Of a stretch of DNA of 49,371 nucleotides, positions 42,703 to 49,371 are shown piece by piece (the stretch's first letter is position 1; the number at the start of each line of letters is the position of its first letter). The translations under genes and the position numbers were made by a program. Origin of the DNA: Microcaldota archaeon (GTDB taxonomy: Archaea > Micrarchaeota > Micrarchaeia > Anstonellales > SKW190). The notes beneath the pieces were generated by a model. It did not search any database. It was not told where the DNA came from and saw nothing but the letters and a program-made list of their open reading frames with translations. The stretch covers positions 1 through 49,371 of the forward strand of contig JAOAJI010000006.1 in NCBI GenBank assembly GCA_026414265.1, given 5' to 3'.

Positions 42703-44229
42703 ATGATGATCCGTATGAATACTGATAAAATTAATTCTAACTCAAAAAAAGTCATTATAATTGGTGCTGGACCTGGAGGTTTATCAGCAGCAATGTTGTT
42801 AGCATACAGAGGTTTTGACGTAGAAGTTTACGAAAAAGATAGTGTGGTTGGAGGTAGAAACAAGCCTTTGAAGTTAGGCGATTTTACGTTCGATACAGGA
42901 CCGACTTTTCTATTGATGAAGTTCATTTTGGATGATTTGTTCAAGTCATGCAACAGAAACTCAGAAGATTACCTAAAGTTCGTTAAATTAGATCCCATGT
43001 ATAGAATCATACACAGAGGCAAAGAAGTCTTGATGAGTTCTAACAAAGAGAAGATGTTAGAAGAAATAAGGAAAAAATTCCCTGGTAATGAAGAAGGTTA
43101 TTATAGATATCTTAAGGATGAGCACATGAAGTACATACATTTAGAACCATGCTTAAGAAAGCCATATCTAAGCATAAAGGACATGATAACCAACCCTTTC
43201 TTAAAAGCTGTTCCTTACCTAGAGCTACATAGGTCTGTATACCAATCAATGGGGAAATATTTTAAAGACGAACTTTTAAGATTGTGCTTTACATTTCAGT
43301 CGAAATATTTAGGCATGTCACCTTGGGAATGTCCAGCCAGCTTCTCTATGCTGTCCTATGTAGAACACGCTTTCGGAATATACCATGTAATAGGCGGCTT
43401 GAACAAGATATCAGAGGCCATGGCCAGAGTAGCACAGGAACATGGTGCAAAAATTCATCTAAACACTAAGGTAAAAAAACTTATTAATCATGACAAAAAA
43501 GTTATTGGAATAGAACTCGAAAACAATACTAAAGTTTATGCTGATTACGTAGTGGTTAATGCAGATTTTTCCTATGCAGTAACCAACCTCATGGACAAAA
43601 ACTACGTGAAAAAATATTCTGAAGATAATTTGAAAAAGAAGAAGTTCTCATGCTCAACTTACATGATGTATTTATGTGTCGATAAACTCTATGATATTCC
43701 TCATCACAATATAGTTTTTGGAGACAATTATAAGGACTATGTAGAAGATATTTTTGTTAATTATAAACTACCAGGAGACTTGTCATTTTATGTACAAAAT
43801 GCTTGTATAACAGACCCTACTTTGGCGCCAAAAGGTAAATCAACTATATATATCCTAGTACCTGTTTCTAACTTAAGGGCAGCTATTGACTGGAAAGAAC
43901 AAAAATATAAGTTCAGAGATATAGTATTGGACCAAGTCGAACAAAAAACAGAACTCAAAGATTTAAGAAACCACATAATAAAAGAAGTGATTATCACTCC
44001 TGAAGACTGGCAAACCAACTTCAATGTATACATAGGCGCTACATTTAACTTAGCACATACACTTTTACAAATGCTGTATTTCAGGCCTCATAACAAATTC
44101 GAGTGCTTGGATAACGTGTATCTTGTTGGAGGAGGAACACATCCCGGTAGTGGTTTACCTACTATCTATGAATCAGGAAGGATAACAGCTAATCTTATTA
44201 CTGAAGATACAAAAAAAACAAAAAACTAA
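42703..44229 (+). CDS. CrtI-like FAD-dependent oxidoreductase (phytoene desaturase family)
   Basis: The 508-residue protein has the FAD-binding dinucleotide fold VIIIGAGPGGLSAAMLLAYR near residue 20, EKDSVVGGRNKPLKLGDFTF, the substrate-domain YHVIGGLNKISEAMARVA, and the C-terminal FAD motif NVYLVGGGTHPGSGLPTIYE. This set is typical of CrtI-type carotenoid desaturases and related retinol saturases. No phytoene synthase or other carotenoid gene is in the window, so the substrate could be a carotenoid or another polyprenyl lipid. Start at the first of clustered ATGs (42703). Confidence 0.9.
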   Translation: MMIRMNTDKINSNSKKVIIIGAGPGGLSAAMLLAYRGFDVEVYEKDSVVGGRNKPLKLGDFTFDTGPTFLLMKFILDDLFKSCNRNSEDYLKFVKLDPMYRIIHRGKEVLMSSNKEKMLEEIRKKFPGNEEGYYRYLKDEHMKYIHLEPCLRKPYLSIKDMITNPFLKAVPYLELHRSVYQSMGKYFKDELLRLCFTFQSKYLGMSPWECPASFSMLSYVEHAFGIYHVIGGLNKISEAMARVAQEHGAKIHLNTKVKKLINHDKKVIGIELENNTKVYADYVVVNADFSYAVTNLMDKNYVKKYSEDNLKKKKFSCSTYMMYLCVDKLYDIPHHNIVFGDNYKDYVEDIFVNYKLPGDLSFYVQNACITDPTLAPKGKSTIYILVPVSNLRAAIDWKEQKYKFRDIVLDQVEQKTELKDLRNHIIKEVIITPEDWQTNFNVYIGATFNLAHTLLQMLYFRPHNKFECLDNVYLVGGGTHPGSGLPTIYESGRITANLITEDTKKTKN

Positions 44230-44255
44230 CTTCGAGCTCTACTCGTTAATTAAAT

Positions 44256-45224
44256 TCATCTTGGAATACATCTGTATACCGTTGGACTTGTTGCAACCAG
44301 ATCACATTTTTGACCTATAGGACAGTCTGAATCGCTTGCACAATAACCAAACTTCAACTTACATAACTTGTTCACAGTGTCACAGTACTGATAAACTGCA
44401 CAATCTTTGTTTTCTCTGCAATGACCTGCTTTTAACACACATCTTTTCACTACTTGATCACAAACTTCATACGACTGACAATCCTTGTTAGAAGAACAAT
44501 AACCTTCTTGAGGAATGCAATAGTTGTTTTTAGAACAGTATTCGTGCCATTCACATTCTGCACTAGTAGAGCATCTTCCCTTTTCAGGTATGCATCTCTT
44601 TGAAACCAAATCACAGTATTCCCATGACTTGCAATTTTCTTTTGAATAACAATATCCTTTTTTGAGTTCACATGTTTTTGTTTTATTATCACAAGATTCC
44701 CATGACTTACAATGCATGTCAGAAGAACATCTCCCAGGTAGAGGAACGCATTTTTGAGTATTTAAATCACAGACCTCGTAGCTTTCGCAGTCAAATGAAT
44801 TGTAACACATGCCTTTCATAGGCCTACATACGTGTCTGTTTTCGTCACAAAATTCATTCTGTTTACATTGAGTATTATCTGAACAAAATCCTGGTTTAGG
44901 TTTACAATAATTAGAGCTAACATCACAAACCTGCCACTCAATATCACAATGCGCATCTGTTTTACATCTGTCCTTTTGTAGGACACATTTGTGAGTTTTT
45001 ATTTCACATTGTTCTAAGTCCTTACAATCTGCGTTAGATTCACAACTTCCAGGTAATAACACACACTTTCCTTTTTCTGCATCACACGTCTGATAATTTT
45101 TACAATCTTTATCTGTCTTACATTTTTTGGAAGAAGTTGTGGAACAACCAGAAAGTATGAGGAAATAAAATACTAACGTAAAAAATACGATTATTATTAA
45201 TAGTTTGTTTATATTGTGTCCCAT
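44256..45224 (-). CDS. Surface lipoprotein of 11 tandem Cys-rich repeats
   Basis: I choose ATG 45224 (322 residues): it opens on the signal sequence, and TTTAAAA lies 25-31 nt upstream; the track start is a TTG overlapping the helicase stop. A hydrophobic helix ends at the lipobox ILSGC. The rest is 11 tandem repeats of about 26 residues with the spacing C-x5-C-x5-C-x6-C and a G-x-C junction, for example CKTDKDCKNYQTCD and CYSKENCKSWEYCD. Four Cys per unit suggest two disulfides each, a rod-like extracellular chain. No enzyme motif is present. A surface-binding or spacer role is inferred. This repeat differs from the 17-module protein. Confidence 0.88.
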   Translation of the reverse strand: MGHNINKLLIIIVFFTLVFYFLILSGCSTTSSKKCKTDKDCKNYQTCDAEKGKCVLLPGSCESNADCKDLEQCEIKTHKCVLQKDRCKTDAHCDIEWQVCDVSSNYCKPKPGFCSDNTQCKQNEFCDENRHVCRPMKGMCYNSFDCESYEVCDLNTQKCVPLPGRCSSDMHCKSWESCDNKTKTCELKKGYCYSKENCKSWEYCDLVSKRCIPEKGRCSTSAECEWHEYCSKNNYCIPQEGYCSSNKDCQSYEVCDQVVKRCVLKAGHCRENKDCAVYQYCDTVNKLCKLKFGYCASDSDCPIGQKCDLVATSPTVYRCIPR

Positions 45225-45248
45225 GTAAGAGATGTTATAATTTAATGC

Positions 45249-45256
45249 TTTTAAAC
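45249..45256 (-). promoter_or_regulatory. TATA-like box for the Cys-repeat lipoprotein
   Basis: On the minus strand GGTTTAAAAGC lies 25-31 nt before ATG 45224. The spacing implies a leaderless mRNA and independence from the upstream helicase gene. Confidence 0.4.
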
Positions 45257-45286
45257 CTTTTGCAACTTTTAGCTGTCTACACAGAT

Positions 45287-47812
45287 TCAAGTCCGCCAGA
45301 ATCTGTGGGTCCTTATAAACTGCATCTGAGCTTGCAACAAAGCCAGTAAAAAATGTCTCTCATCTTCGTAATTTTTTTGTAGTATTCTCTTGGCGGTAGT
45401 AGTACTGATACCATATGTGGACAAAGCATAAACAGCTTTTTTACCATAAGTCCTTGTCAAAATTTCTGAATCCTTTAAAGAATTTACCTCTATCATCATA
45501 GACTGACATTTTGCACATTTGATTGTTTCTTGAAGTAAACTAACCTTAGAATACCATTTGTTTTTACAATATGTACAACATAAAAATACCTCTTTTTTGT
45601 CTAGGTTCTGTTTTAAAGAAGATACTGCATCGTAATGAGGGTCTTGATTATGGCCCTCAACAACCAGATTCATGCCCAAATAATCAAGAAATTCCAATGT
45701 CCTTATCGATAAATCATTGTAAACTCTGATATTTTGATTTAGATCATCTAATTTTTTTAGAAATCCAAAATCGAAATATTTAAATTTACAATAGTTTATT
45801 GCTTCTTCTCCAATTACGTTATCAGCTAAACTACGCGCATAATCAAATGAAATATAACCTCTAGGTTCATGTATAATTCCAAAATGTCTCAAATTTTGCG
45901 ACAGAGTATTAATGTATTGATTGGAATTAATTATTGCGTTTCTTGGATTTATTCTTTTTATTGCTAGCATAATCTTTTCTAAGTTCAAGAAGAGAGACTG
46001 GTCACTTATTACTATTCTGTAAGCGTCACTAAAAGATGATACTTTATAACCCATTTGAGTTAGTGCGTCCCTCAAGCAAATTTCAAAAGCACGATTCATT
46101 TTTGTACCCAGATGCGTATACAATACAAAAAGACTATTTTCTTTTGAAATCTCTACATAATAGTTCTCTACATTCAAATTTTTTCTTACCTGTTGAGCTA
46201 TGTTATAGTCGACAGGAATGTCTTCACCTATCCAATCAGGCACAGCTATCGCCATCTTTTCCTCTACTGCAATAACTTGTTTTTTTTCGTTATCTATTGC
46301 TAAACATCTCCAAGAAGTACCCTTGGTTAAAAAAATGTCGTCCACATTAAGTCTTTGAACAAACGTGTAATCTAAAGTGGCTATTTTTCTATTGTTGGCT
46401 GAATTAAGTAACGTGTATTGTTCATAAGAAGGAATAAAAGAACAGTTTTTTAGATAGTTGAGCTTACCTGAAAACCTTGGGAATATCTTACCTTGCCTAA
46501 GATCATAAAACAACAATCCATTATTGGATAACTGAAAAACTATTTCAGCTAGCTTTTTTATGTCTATGGAGTAACAATATGCATTCTTGAACAATTCATG
46601 CACTTCAAATATGGACAATCCTTGATTTTCATTTCTCTCATCAAAAGATTCAGCCAATAAACCTAAGACTTGGTGACCTATGACATCATAGCTGGACCTT
46701 AAAATATTTCTGTTTTCCACGTTATCATTTCCATAACTTTCAACTGCTTTTACCAAGGATATGGATTCAGCGTAATCCTCTATAGAAAGAGTGTATATAA
46801 TACAATTAGAGGTCCCTTCTATTGTGTGACTACTTCTACCAGCTCTCTGAATCAGTTTTTCTATCCTTTTTGGCGAAGAGATCTGTATAACCAAATTAAC
46901 ATCGCCTATGTCTATCCCCAACTCCAAAGAAGATGTGGCAACTATACATTTCACTCTACCTGACCTAAAGTCAGCCTCTGCTTCCTCTCTGACAGTTTTA
47001 CTCAGAGAGCCATGATGGATTCTGCAAGGAATTAGTTTAACAAGATATGAAGCCAATATTTCAGCCATTTCACGTGTGTTTGTAAATACTATGATCTTAT
47101 TTTCAGTAGACAGTTGTGAAATTTCTTCAACAATTTTGTTTAATGAAGATGGTTTCCTTACATCAAACACAAATTTTTTTTTGATGTTAGTCTCTACTAT
47201 AGTTACGGTTCTACCTATACCAGAAAGAAATTGTGATACCTCATTTTTATTAGATACTGTGGCACTTAAACCTATGCGTGTTAAGTTTGATTTAACTTTC
47301 CTCTGCAGTCTCTCCAAAGATAAAGAAATTTCAACTCCGCGCTTAGAATCAATTAATTCATGAATTTCATCTATAATCACATATTGCAATTGCGAAAAAT
47401 CGTAGTTCTTATTTACAAGTAATAACTGTAAAGTCTCTGGTGTGGTAATTAACAAATCTGGATTGTTATGTTCTAATCGCTTTTTTTCTTTTTCTGACGT
47501 ATCACCATGCCTCACAGCATAGCTGATTGATAAATCCTTTAAAAATTCAAACCTTTTGTACATGTCTCTGTTCAATGCCTTTAATGGAGTAATATAAAGC
47601 AGCTTTAAGCCTTTTACTTGTCTATCTATAGCAAAACAACATGGAATAATTGCAGCTTCAGTCTTGCCATAGCCAGTAGGCGCTATTATCAATGAGTTAG
47701 TACGATTCAATATCGGCTGGATCGCTAACTCTTGAACATCTGTCATTGACGGAAATAAAGTTAAATAGAAATTTTTTACTTTAGTAACAATCGTATCAAT
47801 CTCGTTGTCCAT
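45287..47812 (-). CDS. Lhr-like SF2 helicase with C-terminal zinc ribbon
   Basis: I prefer ATG 47812 (841 residues) over the track GTG at 47821. Lhr-type motifs are IIAPTGYGKTEAAI, YITPLKALNRDM, LLITTPETLQLLL, VIIDEIHELIDSKRG, RIGLSATVSNKNEVSQFL, RIHHGSLSKTVREEAE, TSSLELGIDIGDVNLVIQI and LIQRAGRSSH. The C-terminal part includes a four-Cys ribbon (CCTYCKNKW...IKCAKCQSMM). Lhr helicases act in DNA repair; an ASH-Ski2-type RNA helicase is a related alternative because of the zinc ribbon. FEN1 is 23 nt upstream in the same operon, which fits DNA repair. Confidence 0.9.
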   Translation of the reverse strand: MDNEIDTIVTKVKNFYLTLFPSMTDVQELAIQPILNRTNSLIIAPTGYGKTEAAIIPCCFAIDRQVKGLKLLYITPLKALNRDMYKRFEFLKDLSISYAVRHGDTSEKEKKRLEHNNPDLLITTPETLQLLLVNKNYDFSQLQYVIIDEIHELIDSKRGVEISLSLERLQRKVKSNLTRIGLSATVSNKNEVSQFLSGIGRTVTIVETNIKKKFVFDVRKPSSLNKIVEEISQLSTENKIIVFTNTREMAEILASYLVKLIPCRIHHGSLSKTVREEAEADFRSGRVKCIVATSSLELGIDIGDVNLVIQISSPKRIEKLIQRAGRSSHTIEGTSNCIIYTLSIEDYAESISLVKAVESYGNDNVENRNILRSSYDVIGHQVLGLLAESFDERNENQGLSIFEVHELFKNAYCYSIDIKKLAEIVFQLSNNGLLFYDLRQGKIFPRFSGKLNYLKNCSFIPSYEQYTLLNSANNRKIATLDYTFVQRLNVDDIFLTKGTSWRCLAIDNEKKQVIAVEEKMAIAVPDWIGEDIPVDYNIAQQVRKNLNVENYYVEISKENSLFVLYTHLGTKMNRAFEICLRDALTQMGYKVSSFSDAYRIVISDQSLFLNLEKIMLAIKRINPRNAIINSNQYINTLSQNLRHFGIIHEPRGYISFDYARSLADNVIGEEAINYCKFKYFDFGFLKKLDDLNQNIRVYNDLSIRTLEFLDYLGMNLVVEGHNQDPHYDAVSSLKQNLDKKEVFLCCTYCKNKWYSKVSLLQETIKCAKCQSMMIEVNSLKDSEILTRTYGKKAVYALSTYGISTTTAKRILQKNYEDERHFLLALLQAQMQFIRTHRFWRT

Positions 47813-47835
47813 AAAGAACACTGCTTGATACTGTA

Positions 47836-48867
47836 TTAAAAAAAGTCATCTAATGTCTTTTGACCCTTAGGTATTTTTGTTATCTTATCTAAAGCTTTTC
47901 TCACCCTTTCTTCGGAAAAATCGTGCTCATGGCATAGAAATGAAACTATATTCTCTGAATCAATCTTTTTAAGTTGTAAAGCATCAATACTTACTTCTAC
48001 ATATTCCGGATTTAAATAAAAGTCTATTATTTCCAATATCGTATCGTAACCCTCTGCAAAGTTTATTTTTTCTTTCTCTACTAACTCGTTGAAAGTGTCG
48101 TATTTAGTAACAAGTTTGTATGCCTTTTTTGGTCCTATCCCTGAAATCCCTTCATTGAAGTCTGTACCTATTAGCACACCTAACCATACTAGTTTCTCTC
48201 TGCTCAAGTTAAGCTTCTGTTGTATTTCTTCCAATACTAACATTTCAGGTTCTATCTCTATTTCTCTGCCTTGAATTCTTCTCTTACCAGTTATAGATAA
48301 GTTTCGTACTAATCTAGTTGAACCAAAAAGTAGAGAATCGTAATCTTGAGAAGCTACTGCATAAACTAAATTTTTTCTTGAAAGAACAGATGCCAATGCT
48401 TCACCTTCAGAAGGAGCGTCTATGTAAGGAACACCCATATAACTCAAAAGTCTCTTACTCTCATTTATCATTGCAGAAGTCAAGTGCTCTTTCTGAGGAG
48501 CTAGTTTCTTTAAGAGTTCTTGGTCCTCAAGTTCTAATGCATGCTCGTATTCCATCTCTGCCTCTTTCCTTTTCTGCATCCTTTCTTTTTGAGTTTTTTC
48601 TTTCCATTTAGGGCTCTTGCCATCATATACAAAAACTGGCCTTATTCCTTCTTCCATCAATGACACAGTTCTATAAAATAAACCAGATAAATGGCCTGTT
48701 AAATTACCTTTTGAATCCATTAAAGGAGTGCCATCGTATTGCCTTACAGAAGCCAAAAACTGATGCAACAAGTTATACGCATCAAATGCGATTGTCTTGT
48801 ATGCTAAATCTTTGATAGAAATTTCGTGCACTACATCGTTCAATAAATCTTTAATCTTGACTCCCAT
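47836..48867 (-). CDS. fen: Flap endonuclease 1
   Basis: The 343-residue enzyme removes 5' flaps in lagging-strand synthesis and repair. Metal-site acids are visible in order: AFDAYNLLHQFL, FVYDGKSPKWK, YIDAPSEGEALAS, VASQDYDSLLFG and VLIGTDFNEGISGIGPKKAYK (the helix-hairpin-helix region). The last residues, QKTLDDFF, form a PCNA-interaction box. The length is normal for archaeal FEN1. It precedes the Lhr-like helicase by 23 nt. Confidence 0.97.
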   Translation of the reverse strand: MGVKIKDLLNDVVHEISIKDLAYKTIAFDAYNLLHQFLASVRQYDGTPLMDSKGNLTGHLSGLFYRTVSLMEEGIRPVFVYDGKSPKWKEKTQKERMQKRKEAEMEYEHALELEDQELLKKLAPQKEHLTSAMINESKRLLSYMGVPYIDAPSEGEALASVLSRKNLVYAVASQDYDSLLFGSTRLVRNLSITGKRRIQGREIEIEPEMLVLEEIQQKLNLSREKLVWLGVLIGTDFNEGISGIGPKKAYKLVTKYDTFNELVEKEKINFAEGYDTILEIIDFYLNPEYVEVSIDALQLKKIDSENIVSFLCHEHDFSEERVRKALDKITKIPKGQKTLDDFF

Positions 48868-48943
48868 AAAAAAATTTTAATAAAAACTATTTTTATTTAG
48901 TCACATATAGTTCCTAAGCATATACACAGGAACATTAAAATGA

Positions 48944-49371
48944 TTATTGATTGCTATTTTTATCGAAATTTTTCAGAACAACATCTATTTCAGCAATTTT
49001 TCGCTCTAATTCACTTAATTCTAAATCGAATATGCGTTCTGTTCGTCTGATCAGTTCCTCAACTGAGTGCACATTCGCAGAGGTTAAACTAATATCATAA
49101 TCTAATAATTTTTGCATAACTCTCAAAACAGCTTCGTGAGCAATAACAGAAGGTAAAATAGAAATGCTTAAAGAAGAAATAGTAGTAAAGCCTAGCTTAT
49201 ATTTCAAATACAAGTACAGAGCACTAAACGTAGAAATTAACGTCCCAAAAGAAGTAAAAAGAGTAAGAGCTTCCTTTAGATTACTTCTCTTATCATAAAG
49301 AGTAAAACACTCTAAAAATTGTTGAGAATACTCTTTTCTGTAAGATTGTATGATATCATATAGCCTTGACG
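48944..49371 (-). CDS. Membrane protein with coiled-coil tail, 5' part beyond window edge
   Basis: The track shows only an 89-residue piece from an internal TTG, but the frame is open to the right edge, giving at least 142 residues. The visible part runs from a soluble start (RLYDIIQSYRKEYSQQFLEC) through two hydrophobic segments (about 60-78, LISTFSALYLYLKYKLG, and 82-103, TTISSLSISILPSVIA). It ends in a helical Glu/Lys coiled coil (ELSELERKIAEIDVVLKNF). It may be the 3' end of a larger membrane protein; no family is recognised. Confidence 0.65.
   Translation of the reverse strand, partial: SRLYDIIQSYRKEYSQQFLECFTLYDKRSNLKEALTLFTSFGTLISTFSALYLYLKYKLGFTTISSLSISILPSVIAHEAVLRVMQKLLDYDISLTSANVHSVEELIRRTERIFDLELSELERKIAEIDVVLKNFDKNSNQ

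Noticed and set aside
44225-44250. Small CGAG/CTCG hairpin between convergent genes
   Set aside because: Four-base arms without a following T run are too weak to call a terminator.

Overview
The window looks archaeal and most resembles a small-genome DPANN-type archaeon (Woesearchaeota/Pacearchaeota/Aenigmarchaeota-like). A phylum cannot be fixed without a tree. The archaeal markers are: Orc1/Cdc6, FEN1 and a Hef-like helicase with PCNA-binding tails, a histone-fold protein, eS8, eS26 and a probable eL41, Sec61-beta, GatE, Pth2, NurA, Lhr, an intron-containing tRNA, and GGTGAT/GGTG-type ribosome binding sites. The DNA is AT-rich, the proteins are Lys/Asn/Ile-rich, and genes are tightly packed. 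No intergenic gap exceeds about 285 bp. I see no rRNA, CRISPR array, insertion sequence or prophage.

Layout. (1) 1-8559, minus strand: three consecutive membrane/secreted proteins (one cut by the left edge). Two carry very large cysteine-rich ectodomains, and all three share a similar membrane segment. (2) 8.6-16.2 kb: Nnr and enolase; RNase Z; two SPFH (stomatin-like) genes with a divergent NfeD-like gene; a CaCA cation exchanger. (3) 16.2-22.6 kb: translation and RNA genes, namely tRNA-Ser with intron, a TrmJ-like methyltransferase, a degenerate TtuA/NcsA-like tRNA thiolase, NurA, Pth2, eS8, Sec61-beta, tRNA-Gln and an aminotransferase. (4) 22.7-31.9 kb: topoisomerase IA, HEAT-like and TPR proteins, a fumarylacetoacetase-family enzyme, a methyltransferase, and GatE downstream of a Hef-like helicase. 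(5) 32-35.1 kb: a double histone-fold gene, Orc1/Cdc6, an HD hydrolase and a lipoprotein. The hef/histone gap carries an ORB-like element and could be a replication origin. (6) 35.1-42.7 kb: DUF1805, eS26, a metallophosphoesterase behind tRNA-Ala, an FKBP isomerase, a membrane pyrophosphatase, acylphosphatase, a Cys-repeat membrane protein, eL41 and a 28-residue membrane peptide. (7) 42.7-49.4 kb: a CrtI-like FAD oxidoreductase, an 11-repeat Cys-rich lipoprotein, an Lhr-like helicase, FEN1, and a membrane protein cut by the right edge.

How it fits together. Information processing dominates: replication initiation and flap processing, translation, and tRNA maturation. The remarkable part is the investment in disulfide-rich, probably glycosylated cell-surface proteins (five genes, over 3,600 residues). 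I infer surface attachment or host contact. The best candidate for an undescribed system is the three-gene cluster at 1-8559, followed by the PP-loop-less thiolase paralogue and the fused, divergent histone doublet. Two edge-truncated genes (1-2423 and 48944-49371) and two very short genes (42387-42518 and 42590-42676) are missing from, or incomplete in, the supplied ORF track and were read directly from the sequence.
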